Assembly: GCF_000359585.1 (NCBI RefSeq)
Contig: NZ_APMH01000013.1
Coordinates: 1 to 64,000, forward strand
DNA: 64,000 nt
DNA from: Clostridium tyrobutyricum DSM 2637 = ATCC 25755 = JCM 11008
Lineage (GTDB): Bacteria; Bacillota; Clostridia; Clostridiales; Clostridiaceae
Reading direction: 5' to 3'
Shown here: piece after piece, positions 1-6,500 of the stretch
Position numbering within the stretch: the stretch's first letter is position 1
How the letters are laid out: each line of letters begins with the position of its first letter
Translations under genes and position numbers: made by a program
The notes under the pieces: generated by a model
What the model saw: the letters and a program-made list of their open reading frames with translations, nothing else
The model's database searches: none
Told to the model about the DNA's origin: nothing

Positions 1-86
1 TCAAGCACTTGCAAAAATTTGATAATATTAAATATGCTAATTTAACTAGATAAAATATGTTAGATAGGGGATAGGGGTATTAAAAT

Positions 87-121
87 AAACTTCCTGTGAT
101 TTGATTTTATACAGGAAGTTT
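87..121. other. Hairpin upstream of metK
   Basis: An 11-bp perfect stem (87-97 paired with 111-121, arms AAACTTCCTGT and ACAGGAAGTTT) encloses a 13-nt loop. It ends 45 bp before the metK start and is followed by A/T-rich sequence, not a clear T-run. It may be the terminator of a gene to the left of the window or a leader hairpin of metK. I see no SAM-I riboswitch core in the 166 bases present. Confidence 0.5.
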
Positions 122-166
122 ATTAACAAAATCTGTTTAATAAGAATGAAAAGGAGATGGATAAAA

Positions 167-1363
167 ATGAGTAAGTTATTCACATCAGAATCAGTTACAG
201 AGGGACATCCTGACAAGATTTGTGACCAGATATCAGATGCAGTACTGGATGCTATTCTTGAGCAGGATAAAAATGGAAGAGTGGCGTGTGAGACAGTTGT
301 AAATACGGGACTTGTACTTTTGGTAGGGGAGATATCAACTAAAGCTTATGTAGATATACCAAAAATAGTGAGAAAAACAATAAGTGATATAGGATATAAT
401 CATTCAAGATTTGGTTTTGATGCATCCAACTGTGCAGTAATAACATCAATAGATGAACAGTCTTCAGATATTGCACTAGGAGTTGATGAATCACTTGAAT
501 CCAAAACAGGCGAAAAGGACAATATTGAAGCAATAGGAGCAGGAGATCAAGGCATGGTATTTGGATTTGCAACGAATGAAACAGAAGAATATCTACCTCT
601 ACCGATAGCTCTGGCACACAAACTTTCAAGAAAACTTGCAGAAGTAAGAAAAAATGGATCCATACCATATCTTGGGCCGGACGGAAAGACTCAGGTAACA
701 GTAGAATATGAAGAAAATAAACCTGTAAGAGTAGATACTGTGCTTATATCTTCACAGCATGAAGACGGAATAAGCCATGACAAAATTGAAAGAGACATAA
801 TAGACAAAGTTATTAAAGCAACATTACCAGAAAAATTTATAAATTCTGCTACAAAGTATATTGTCAATCCAACGGGAAGATTTGTAAAAGGAGGACCTGA
901 AGCTGATTCGGGACTTACAGGAAGAAAAATAATAGTGGACACTTATGGAGGATATGGCAGACATGGAGGAGGAGCATTTTCAGGGAAAGATCCAACTAAG
1001 GTTGACAGATCAGGAGCCTATGCAGCAAGATGGGTGGCAAAGAATCTAGTAGCAGCAGGAATAGCAGATAAAATTGAAGTTGAAATAGCATATGCAATAG
1101 GAGTAGCAAGACCAGTATCCATAAGTATAGATACTTTTGGTACAAGCAAGATAAGTGATGAAAAAATAGTAGAAACTATAAACAAGATATTTGATTTGAG
1201 ACCGGCTGCAATTATAAGGGATCTTGATTTGAGAAGACCTATATATAAGAGTACTGCCGCATATGGACACTTTGGAAGAACTGACATAGATCTTCCATGG
1301 GAGAAGCTTGACAAAGTTGATGAAATAAAAAAAGAATTGAGCAATGATGTTGTATATTCTTGA
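167..1363 (+). CDS. metK: S-adenosylmethionine synthetase
   Basis: Makes S-adenosylmethionine from methionine and ATP in the cytosol. The protein (398 aa) begins [17 protein letters not shown], the family's conserved N-terminus with the ATP/methionine-binding GHPDK. Also visible are GAGDQG (ATP loop), the GGPxxDxGLTGRK segment and [16 protein letters not shown] with its metal- and phosphate-binding residues. Length is normal for bacterial MetK. The open frame continues upstream to 101, but ATG 167 is chosen because AAGGAG lies 8 bases before it and homologs start there. It stands alone on the plus strand, converging with the small minus-strand genes to its right. Confidence 0.98.
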   Translation: MSKLFTSESVTEGHPDKICDQISDAVLDAILEQDKNGRVACETVVNTGLVLLVGEISTKAYVDIPKIVRKTISDIGYNHSRFGFDASNCAVITSIDEQSSDIALGVDESLESKTGEKDNIEAIGAGDQGMVFGFATNETEEYLPLPIALAHKLSRKLAEVRKNGSIPYLGPDGKTQVTVEYEENKPVRVDTVLISSQHEDGISHDKIERDIIDKVIKATLPEKFINSATKYIVNPTGRFVKGGPEADSGLTGRKIIVDTYGGYGRHGGGAFSGKDPTKVDRSGAYAARWVAKNLVAAGIADKIEVEIAYAIGVARPVSISIDTFGTSKISDEKIVETINKIFDLRPAAIIRDLDLRRPIYKSTAAYGHFGRTDIDLPWEKLDKVDEIKKELSNDVVYS

Positions 1364-1380
1364 TTAAAATTTAAGAAAAA

Positions 1381-1424
1381 GAAATAGAAACAAGCTTAAC
1401 CTAAAATAATCTTGTTTCTATTTC
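1381..1424 (-). terminator. Intrinsic terminator of the minus-strand small-gene region
   Basis: A 14-bp perfect stem (GAAATAGAAACAAG at 1381-1394, its complement at 1411-1424) with a 16-nt loop. Read on the minus strand it is followed by a T-rich tail (TTTTTCTTAAATTTT). On the plus strand it is followed by A-rich sequence, so it mainly stops minus-strand transcripts before they run antisense into metK. It may also protect the metK 3' end. Confidence 0.7.
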
Positions 1425-1439
1425 AAATAAAAAACTCAA

Positions 1440-1516
1440 CCTCTGGTATATCCAGTCAGTTACTTCTAGTTTTAGTATATTTAGTTGGTATTACACTGCC
1501 TCTAGTATATCTAGTC
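1440..1516 (-). repeat. CTAG palindrome repeats, cluster 1 (three copies)
   Basis: Copies have arms at 1443-1446/1452-1455 (CTGG, TATAT loop, CCAG), about 1466 (degenerate, with a 6-bp insertion) and 1502-1505/1511-1514 (CTAG, TATAT, CTAG). Flanks are constant: CCT before the left arm and TCAG after the right arm. The first two copies are 23 bp apart, the same spacing as the paired copies at 2823/2846 and 2917/2940. The cluster lies just beyond the terminator of the peptide gene at 1600-1707. Confidence 0.75.
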
Positions 1517-1545
1517 AGCAATTTAAATAGATTATATAACAACAA

Positions 1546-1590
1546 ACTGCAGTATTGTCCATAATATATAATTACAAACTATACTGCAGT
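1546..1590 (-). terminator. Terminator of Cys-rich peptide gene A
   Basis: On the minus strand an ACTGCAGTAT arm (1590-1581) pairs with ATACTGCAGT (1555-1546). The stem extends inward about nine more base pairs when U-G pairs are allowed. The wobble pairs form only in minus-strand RNA, which supports that direction. The tail is TTTGTTGTT. The outer CTGCAG bases recur in the terminator at 3027-3071. Confidence 0.75.
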
Positions 1591-1599
1591 AATATGTTT

Positions 1600-1707
1600 T
1601 TAAATATTTAACATAGTATTTGATATATACATACAACAACAGTAACTTTGTAATTCAGGGATGATTATGTTATTTTTTGAATAAAGTACTATATTTATTT
1701 TTTTCAT
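1600..1707 (-). CDS. Very small Cys-containing peptide A (35 aa)
   Basis: Function not recognised. The ORF begins MKKINIVLYSKN and has a CCC triplet at residues 23-25 in the context SYCCCMY. It has no signal peptide. Support for a real gene: GGGAGGG ribosome site 8 bases before the ATG, a consensus promoter at 1824-1852, and a strong terminator directly after the stop. It resembles peptide B (3071-3148): both have a short Ile/Tyr/Ser/Lys/Asn lead-in, a Cys cluster beside Met, and a CTGCAG-based terminator. It could be a leader peptide, a metal-binding peptide or a coding label on a small RNA. Confidence 0.6.
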   Translation of the reverse strand: MKKINIVLYSKNNIIIPELQSYCCCMYISNTMLNI

Positions 1708-1755
1708 TTTAACATCCCTCCCTTAAATAATGTAGTGTATAATTTATATACATAA

Positions 1756-1793
1756 AGAGGCTAAATTTTATATACTAATAAAATTTAGCCTCT
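1756..1793 (-). other. Perfect 16-bp hairpin in the 5' region of peptide gene A
   Basis: Arms AGAGGCTAAATTTTAT (1756-1771) and its exact complement (1778-1793) flank a 6-nt loop. The hairpin sits between promoter 1824-1852 and the peptide A start, so it would be in the 5' untranslated RNA. It abuts the CTAG repeat at 1792-1804. It could be an attenuator, a stabilising 5' hairpin or a transcription pause structure. Confidence 0.7.
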
Positions 1794-1806
1794 AGTTTTT
1801 CTAGTC
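1790..1806 (-). repeat. CTAG palindrome repeat, single copy
   Basis: CTAG (1792-1795), TTTTT, CTAG (1801-1804), followed by TCA. Same flanks and orientation as the other copies. It is placed near the predicted transcript start of the peptide A gene. Confidence 0.7.
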
Positions 1807-1823
1807 AACTATTATATACTTAT

Positions 1824-1852
1824 ATAATAGTTTAAATTAATCAGAATGTCAA
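1824..1852 (-). promoter_or_regulatory. Promoter for peptide gene A
   Basis: On the minus strand: TTGACA (1852-1847), 17-bp spacer, TATTAT (1829-1824). Both boxes match the vegetative sigma-A consensus closely. The predicted start near 1817 gives a leader of about 110 nt holding one CTAG repeat and the 16-bp hairpin. The -10 lies in a 12-bp palindrome (1807-1818 with 1821-1832), a possible repressor site. Confidence 0.65.
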
Positions 1853-1931
1853 TATTAAAATTTACAGTGATTTGCTTATTTGATTGGACTTTATAAAATT
1901 TACACATAAATTATAATAAAGGATAAAGAAT

Positions 1932-2090
1932 ATGCCAGGTTTTTTAGAAAAAGATAACTTAATTAGAAAGCAGCTAGAACAATATTTGAAGTATTTTGAA
2001 AATAAAAGTATAAGTATAGAAAGTAAATTGTTGTTTTATGATAAAGAGATATTCTATAAAAAGGATATAAGTATAATAGATTCAATTTAA
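1932..2090 (+). CDS. Small hypothetical protein (52 aa)
   Basis: Not recognised. ATG 1932 follows AAAGGA. The peptide is Lys/Glu/Ile/Tyr-rich, with a predicted amphipathic helix around KQLEQYLKYFEN. After the TAA at 2088-2090 the same frame stays open for 16 more codons to TAA 2139-2141, so the gene may be the shortened form of a 69-residue protein. A plus-strand terminator follows at 2162. Codon use is ordinary for the region. It could also be a chance ORF. Confidence 0.4.
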   Translation: MPGFLEKDNLIRKQLEQYLKYFENKSISIESKLLFYDKEIFYKKDISIIDSI

Positions 2091-2161
2091 AAAGATAATA
2101 AATTTGAATTGAAATTAGATTTCGTAAAAAAGCTGTACTAAGGATGTTTGCTGAGGATTAT

Positions 2162-2195
2162 AAAGCTATTTCATTGTACGGAAGTAGCTTTTTAT
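2162..2195 (+). terminator. Intrinsic terminator
   Basis: AAAGCTATTTC (2162-2172) pairs with GAAGTAGCTTT (2181-2191), one G-U pair, followed by a T-rich tail. It would end the transcript of the 52-aa ORF at 1932. Confidence 0.65.
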
Positions 2196-2240
2196 TTTAT
2201 GATTATTATTAATGAAGTTTGCTGTTGTAGTATTTTGTTA

Positions 2241-2277
2241 AATTAAAAAGCAAAGCACCTAGAAGTAAGTGCCTTGC
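2241..2277 (-). terminator. Intrinsic terminator after the Met/Cys-rich gene
   Basis: Minus strand: GCAAGGCAC (2277-2269) pairs with GTGCTTTGC (2258-2250), one mismatch in nine, followed by TTTTTAATTT. A second AT-rich hairpin (2286-2296 with 2303-2313) lies just before it. Both are placed as expected for the end of the gene at 2332-2660. Confidence 0.65.
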
Positions 2278-2331
2278 CATTACTGAATAAAGAAATTGAG
2301 GGATTTCTTTATTGAATCATTAAAAAATTAT

Positions 2332-2571
2332 CTATGTTATTATTAGCAACAACAGCAAACGGGAGCATTGTTCATACACATTACAGCATTTTTGTATTAT
2401 TTTGCACATCATATTATCTCCACTAGTCCATGTCATCATCATATTGCATTCAATCATTTTTATACCGTTCATCATCATTGAGATACTTGTCATTTCACCA
2501 CTCAACATTGAGCAAAGATTTTGCATCATTGCAACAGCAGTTTCATCTTTAGTCGTACACATAATTTTCAT
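2332..2571 (-). CDS. Met/Cys-rich small protein, probably frameshifted (79 aa)
   Basis: Not recognised. Of 79 residues 15 are Met and 7 are Cys, with MMM, MM and CC runs. There is no signal peptide; the LLLLL end is probably a frameshift product. Near the 3' end another frame ends in MNNAPVCCCC at 2343, a more natural tail for this composition, so a 1-2 base indel near 2375 is likely. The start ATG overlaps the stop of the Met-rich ORF upstream (shared ATGA at 2568-2571). Either the two ORFs are translationally coupled or they are fragments of one broken gene. Met/Cys-rich proteins often bind soft metals such as Cu(I); that is inference. Confidence 0.45.
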   Translation of the reverse strand: MKIMCTTKDETAVAMMQNLCSMLSGEMTSISMMMNGIKMIECNMMMTWTSGDNMMCKIIQKCCNVYEQCSRLLLLLIIT

Positions 2572-2660
2572 TCCATTTTCATAGTTGCACGTGGAATCAT
2601 CATCATGTTCATCTGTGACATGGGCATTGACATATCCATACCTATATTGTTATTCATCAT
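2568..2660 (-). CDS. Met-rich ORF upstream of, and overlapping, the Met/Cys-rich ORF (30 aa)
   Basis: Twelve of 30 residues are Met, with a stretch reading GMDMSMPMSQMNMMM. AAAAGGAG precedes the ATG pair at 2660; the frame is open a further 13 codons upstream. Its TGA overlaps the next ORF's ATG by one base. A one-event indel at the junction would join both ORFs into a single protein of about 110-120 aa. I read this as the N-terminal part of a decayed gene, or of a gene interrupted in this strain or by a sequencing error. Confidence 0.4.
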   Translation of the reverse strand: MMNNNIGMDMSMPMSQMNMMMIPRATMKME

Positions 2661-2752
2661 CACTCCTTTTCCCATCATCATATTCATTTTTGTCATTTCC
2701 AATTTTAATTTCTTCTAAAAATTTAATTGATTTGAAGTATAGTACTTTTCTT

Positions 2753-2967
2753 ACCTCTAGTGTATCCAGTCAGTATACGTTATACTTCGATTATTTATTT
2801 TCTTCTTAAGTACAATTTACCTCTAGTATGTCTAGCAGGTCATCTCTAGTATATTTAGTTAATGTAATATTATACTTTTCTATTATTTATTTCATAGACT
2901 AAAAATATAATTACCTCTGGTATATCCAGTAGGCTATCTCTAGTTTCTCTAGTCGATAATATCATAC
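2753..2967 (-). repeat. Tandem 94-bp units carrying paired CTAG palindromes
   Basis: Two near-complete units and a shortened third run head to tail. The paired palindromes begin at 2917 and 2940 in one unit and at 2823 and 2846 in the next, a shift of 94 bp for both. The third has one palindrome, at 2757. Each unit also shares a GTAT-ATATT segment and an AATAAATAAT segment. The copy at 2917 uses CTGG/CCAG arms and that at 2757 CTAG/CCAG, which pairs through G-U only in minus-strand RNA. Confidence 0.75.
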
Positions 2968-2982
2968 TTTTTATATCGTTAA

Positions 2983-3004
2983 GCCTCTAGATTTTCTAGT
3001 CAGC
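2983..3004 (-). repeat. CTAG palindrome repeat downstream of peptide gene B
   Basis: CTAG (2987-2990), ATTTT, CTAG (2996-2999), flanked by GCCT and TCAGC. It lies 23 bp past the terminator of the peptide gene at 3071-3148, as the copy at 1502 lies 32 bp past the terminator of peptide A. Confidence 0.75.
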
Positions 3005-3026
3005 CGTTTTAATTCAAACATAAAAA

Positions 3027-3071
3027 ACTGCAGCAACATTTATATTCATAAAATATAAATACTACTACAGT
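3027..3071 (-). terminator. Terminator of Cys-rich peptide gene B
   Basis: Minus strand: a 20-nt arm starting at the last base of the stop codon (3071-3052) pairs with 3046-3027, using G-U pairs, and is followed by TTTTTT. It begins and ends with CTGTAG/CTGCAG, like the terminator of peptide A. Confidence 0.85.
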
Positions 3072-3148
3072 TAGATGATAAATTTACAACAACACATACA
3101 ACAACTACAATCATTTTTTTTGCTCATATATATTTTAACTGATAACAT
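3071..3148 (-). CDS. Very small Cys-rich peptide B (25 aa)
   Basis: Function not recognised. Six of the last twelve residues are Cys (positions 14, 16, 17, 19, 20, 21; core CSCCMCCC). A complete set of signals makes it a convincing small gene: consensus promoter at 3199-3227, GGAGGTG ribosome site before ATG 3148, and a strong terminator overlapping the stop. An internal ATG at residue 8 is a weaker alternative start. The transcript would be only about 165 nt. Candidate roles are a Cu(I)/Zn-binding peptide, a cysteine-sensing leader ORF, a precursor peptide (no modification enzyme is nearby), or the coding part of a dual-function RNA. Confidence 0.65.
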   Translation of the reverse strand: MLSVKIYMSKKNDCSCCMCCCKFII

Positions 3149-3198
3149 ATACGTACACCTCCATACAAAATAATTATAGTTTAATTTCTCATGACTTT

Positions 3199-3227
3199 AT
3201 TATATGTAATTTTAAAATTTATGTCAA
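3199..3227 (-). promoter_or_regulatory. Consensus promoter for peptide gene B
   Basis: Minus strand TTGACA (3227-3222), 17-bp spacer, TATAAT (3204-3199): a perfect match to the sigma-A consensus, with the predicted start near 3192, 45 bp before the ATG. Confidence 0.8.
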
Positions 3228-3676
3228 ATATAAGATTTCTGTAAATCTTATACTATATATTTATATTGGGACATTAATTTTGATTTAAATCTTAAAGCTT
3301 TTTTATTCTGTATATATAGACACTTTTTAGATAAAGAAGAATATCTTAAGCCAATATATTAAAAATGAATAAACGAGTTTAATTCTATTTAATGATTTAT
3401 CAGAAAATTATGTATTAACAATAATTTGATTAAATATATGAGTGTTAAAAAATAATATTTATAATTTTTAGTAGTATTCTGTAGTTTTCAATAGTTTAAA
3501 TAGTAATATTAGATTATATAACTTCTAACATATGATTGATTGAATAAATAATACAAATAACTTTCAAAATATACATAGAAGATCAAATTGGAAATTTGAA
3601 CCACAATGCAATGATAAAATGAAAGTATTTCAATATGTAATTTTAAATTTTTATATATAATGGAAGGAAATGTAAT
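3228..3676. other. Intergenic stretch without a recognised gene
   Basis: Very AT-rich. No ORF with a ribosome site, no CTAG repeat and no strong hairpin was seen. It must hold the promoter of the symporter gene at 3677, but no single -35/-10 pair stands out. Confidence 0.5.
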
Positions 3677-4972
3677 ATGAAAAAAATTAAATTTGGATTA
3701 GCAACTAAAATTATAATTGGATTAGTACTTGGTATTATAGTTGGAGCAGTATTTTATGGGAATCCTAATGTATCCACCTATCTTCAACCTATAGGAGATA
3801 TATTTCTAAGACTTATAAAGATGATAGTAATTCCAATAGTTTTTTCATGTCTTGTAGTAGGTGTAGCCGGAGTAGGGGATATGAAACAGCTTGGAAAATT
3901 AGGTGTGAAATCAATAGTATATTTTGAGATAATGAGTACAATTGCAATAATAGTTGGTTTGTTAATAGCAAACATATTTCATCCAGGTACAGGTATAAAT
4001 ATGAATGGACTTTCTAAATCAAATATAAGTGGTTTTGTAAATACTGCAAAGACAGTATCACATAATGGATTTAAAGATACTATTGTTGGAATAGTTCCAG
4101 ATAATTTATTTACTTCACTTAGTAATGGAGACATGCTTCCAATAATATTTTTTGCAGTAATATTCGGACTTGGAGTTGCTGCAATAGGAGAGAAAGGTAA
4201 ACCTATACTCAAATTAGCAGAAGGAATTTCAGAAGCTATGTTCTGGGTAACGAATCAAATAATGAAAACTGCACCTATTGGTGTTTTTGCACTTATTGGA
4301 GTAACTGTATCTAAATTTGGATTACAATCCTTAATTCCACTTGGAAAATTAGTCATAACAGTCTATGGAAGTATGATCTTATTTGTTATTATAATTATGG
4401 GAATAGTTGCAAAGTTATTTGGAAATAATATAATTCATATAATTAAAGTGTTAAAAGATGAACTCATATTGGCATATACTACATCCAGTTCAGAAACTGT
4501 TTTGCCTAGAATTATGACTAAGATGGAGAAATATGGATGCCCATCCTCTATAGCATCTTTTGTAGTTCCCACAGGATATTCGTTTAATTTAGATGGATCT
4601 ACACTATATGAAGCAATTGCTGCTTTGTTTATAGCACAAATGTATGGAATTCATCTATCTTTGTTTGCACAGATAAATCTTGTAATAGTACTTATGATAA
4701 CCTCGAAGGGGATAGCAGGAGTTCCTGGAGTATCTTTTGTAGTACTTTTAGCCACATTAGGAAGTATTGGTATTCCAGTAGAAGGATTGGCATTTATAGC
4801 TGGCATCGATCGTATTTTAGATATGGCTAGAACTGCAGTAAACGTAGTTGGAAATTCTTTGGCTGTTGTAGTTGTTTCTAAATGGGAAGGAATTTATGAT
4901 GATGAAAAAGGACGCAAATACTTAAAATCTTTATCTGAACAAAAAACTGAGTATGTAGTTGGTCAAGAATAA
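3677..4972 (+). CDS. Dicarboxylate/amino acid:cation symporter (DAACS family)
   Basis: Imports glutamate, aspartate or C4-dicarboxylates with protons or sodium across the membrane. The 431-aa protein has the DAACS order: N-terminal transmembrane helices from about residue 9, the serine-rich hairpin TTSSSETVLPR near residue 273, PTGYSFNLDGS near residue 303 (substrate/cation-binding HP1-TM7 region), and a second hairpin region ending in GIDRILDMARTAVNVVGN. Ribosome site GGAAGGAAATG precedes the ATG. It is a single-gene unit ending at a strong terminator. The substrate cannot be decided from sequence; GltP/GltT-type glutamate transport is likeliest. Confidence 0.9.
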   Translation: MKKIKFGLATKIIIGLVLGIIVGAVFYGNPNVSTYLQPIGDIFLRLIKMIVIPIVFSCLVVGVAGVGDMKQLGKLGVKSIVYFEIMSTIAIIVGLLIANIFHPGTGINMNGLSKSNISGFVNTAKTVSHNGFKDTIVGIVPDNLFTSLSNGDMLPIIFFAVIFGLGVAAIGEKGKPILKLAEGISEAMFWVTNQIMKTAPIGVFALIGVTVSKFGLQSLIPLGKLVITVYGSMILFVIIIMGIVAKLFGNNIIHIIKVLKDELILAYTTSSSETVLPRIMTKMEKYGCPSSIASFVVPTGYSFNLDGSTLYEAIAALFIAQMYGIHLSLFAQINLVIVLMITSKGIAGVPGVSFVVLLATLGSIGIPVEGLAFIAGIDRILDMARTAVNVVGNSLAVVVVSKWEGIYDDEKGRKYLKSLSEQKTEYVVGQE

Positions 4973-4979
4973 TAGATTT

Positions 4980-5022
4980 AAATATTACCTATAAAAATAT
5001 ATTTTTATAGGTAATATTTTTT
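4980..5022 (+). terminator. Terminator after the symporter
   Basis: A perfect 20-bp inverted repeat (4980-4999 with 5000-5019) followed by T residues, 8 bp after the symporter stop codon. Confidence 0.85.
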
Positions 5023-5106
5023 ATATAAAATACTAATTATGATATAATATTAATGAATTTTGTTTAGGTTAGTTATAGATATTAAATTATGATTTGGAGG
5101 AAATAT

Positions 5107-6078
5107 ATGAAAAAATATGTTATAGGAATTGATCTAGGAGGAACTAAAATAAGCGTTGCTTCCTCAGACCTGGCAGGAAATATAATTTATAAAAAAACAG
5201 TTCCAACAAATGCAAGTGAAGGTGAGAATAAAATATTAGATAGAATTATATCTCTTGTAGATGATACCCTGAAAAAATCTAATTTGACCAATGAAGATAT
5301 ACTATGTATAGGTATAGGTTCACCTGGACCTTTGGATACTAAAAAAGGAACAATTATAACTACTCCCAATCTTCCATTTAAAAATTTTGATTTAGTTAAA
5401 CCAATAAAGGACAGGTTCAATATACATACGGTTTTAGATAATGATGGTAATGTAGCTGCCATAGGAGAGCATGAGTTTGGTGCAGGAAAAGGCACGAGAA
5501 ATATGGTATTTATAACAGTTTCTACAGGTATAGGTGGAGGGGCTGTATTAAATGGTCAAATATATAGAGGAAATACTAGTAATGCACTTGAAATTGGACA
5601 TGTAACCTTAGAAAAAGATGGAGTAAAATGTAATTGTGGAAATTGTGGATGTGTAGAATCTTTAGCATCTGGTACAGCAATAGCAAGATCGGCAACTAAA
5701 GCTGTTGAAGAGGCAAAATCAAGAGGGGATAAAACTTCATTATATAAATATGATAACATAACTTCAAAAGAAGTTTTTGATGAAGCAAAGAATGGAGATA
5801 AATTGGCACTAGATGTAATAAATAAAGCTTTAAATTATCTTGGAATATTCATAGCTAATATAATGAATGTATTTGATCCTGAAGTTATAATAATAGGTGG
5901 AGGAGTTTCTAAAGCTGGAAGTATGGTATTTGACAAAATTAGAGAAATTGCCTCTAAAAGAAGCTTTACTACTATATATGAAAATACAAAAATTGTTCCT
6001 GCAAAACTTGGTGGAGATGCAGGAATTATAGGTGCAGTAGCACTTGCTATTACTGAAGGAAAAATATTTATAAAATAA
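5107..6078 (+). CDS. glcK: ROK-family glucokinase
   Basis: Phosphorylates glucose (or a related sugar) with ATP in the cytosol. The protein (323 aa) shows the N-terminal phosphate-binding GIDLGGTKIS, catalytic Asp in LDNDGNVAAIGE, GTGIGGG, and the ROK zinc motif CNCGNCGCVE. The C-terminal IIIGGGVS is also typical. The frame is open from 5089, but ATG 5107 is favoured by TGGAGGAA just upstream and by homologs starting MKKYVIGIDLGGT. A ynfA-like gene follows after 28 bp and may be cotranscribed. The sugar could be glucose or another aldohexose; the CxCG zinc motif is the glucokinase-type ROK version. Confidence 0.9.
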   Translation: MKKYVIGIDLGGTKISVASSDLAGNIIYKKTVPTNASEGENKILDRIISLVDDTLKKSNLTNEDILCIGIGSPGPLDTKKGTIITTPNLPFKNFDLVKPIKDRFNIHTVLDNDGNVAAIGEHEFGAGKGTRNMVFITVSTGIGGGAVLNGQIYRGNTSNALEIGHVTLEKDGVKCNCGNCGCVESLASGTAIARSATKAVEEAKSRGDKTSLYKYDNITSKEVFDEAKNGDKLALDVINKALNYLGIFIANIMNVFDPEVIIIGGGVSKAGSMVFDKIREIASKRSFTTIYENTKIVPAKLGGDAGIIGAVALAITEGKIFIK

Positions 6079-6106
6079 TATATATTATAGTTGGTGATTA
6101 TATTAA

Positions 6107-6442
6107 ATGTATATTATAAAATCAATGATTTATTTTATAATGGCTGGAGTTTGTGAAATAGGTGGAGGATATCTTATATGGTTATGGCTTAGAGATGGCA
6201 GGAGTTTTTGGCATGGTATTTTTGGAGCAGTGGTACTAATAATTTATGGTATAATACCAACCTTTCAACCTAAAAATGTTAATTTCGGTAAGGTATATGC
6301 TGCATATGGTGGAATCTTTATAGCACTTTCGATATTGTGGGGTTGGAAGGTGGATAAAGTGATTCCAGACAAGTTTGATATATTAGGTGGAGTAATTGCA
6401 ATCTTGGGAGTTATTATAATAATGTATTTTCCTAGAAACTAG
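6107..6442 (+). CDS. YnfA/UPF0060 family small membrane protein
   Basis: A 111-aa inner-membrane protein with four predicted transmembrane helices, the UPF0060 length and pattern. [19 protein letters not shown] near residue 14 and RLxD-like [17 protein letters not shown] near residue 65 are recognisable family segments. The family is related to small multidrug resistance-type efflux proteins; its role is not settled. GGTGAT precedes ATG 6107; a second ATG six codons later is possible. It probably shares a transcript with the kinase and ends at a bidirectional terminator. Confidence 0.85.
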   Translation: MYIIKSMIYFIMAGVCEIGGGYLIWLWLRDGRSFWHGIFGAVVLIIYGIIPTFQPKNVNFGKVYAAYGGIFIALSILWGWKVDKVIPDKFDILGGVIAILGVIIIMYFPRN

Positions 6443-6462
6443 CTATAAAAGTAAATAATTTA

Positions 6463-6500
6463 AAAAAGGTAATGAATTCTAGTGAATTCATTACCTTTTT
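6463..6500. terminator. Bidirectional terminator
   Basis: A 17-bp perfect stem (6463-6479 with 6484-6500), A-run on one side and T-run on the other, between the convergent genes at 6107 and 6499. Confidence 0.85.

Noticed and set aside
1-166. SAM riboswitch upstream of metK
   Set aside because: Only a simple hairpin is visible; the conserved SAM-I core was not found, although the leader may begin before the window.
1018-1344. 108-codon ORF antisense to metK
   Set aside because: Shadow of metK codon bias; no ribosome site and metK is unmistakable.
2402-2809. Plus-strand ORFs of 60-74 codons rich in Ile/Phe/Ser
   Set aside because: They are the complement of the Met-rich minus-strand frames (CAT repeats giving His/Ile/Ser runs) and have no ribosome sites.
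2750-3004. CRISPR-like array in the CTAG repeats
   Set aside because: Repeats are about 20 bp, spacings are irregular (23-94 bp), the units between are themselves duplicated, and no cas gene is present.
1440-3004. Integron-type attC sites for the small-gene cassettes
   Set aside because: Order (gene, terminator, palindrome) is suggestive, but the palindromes are far shorter than attC sites, there is no integron integrase, and the core sites are missing. Kept only as a hypothesis under the array finding.
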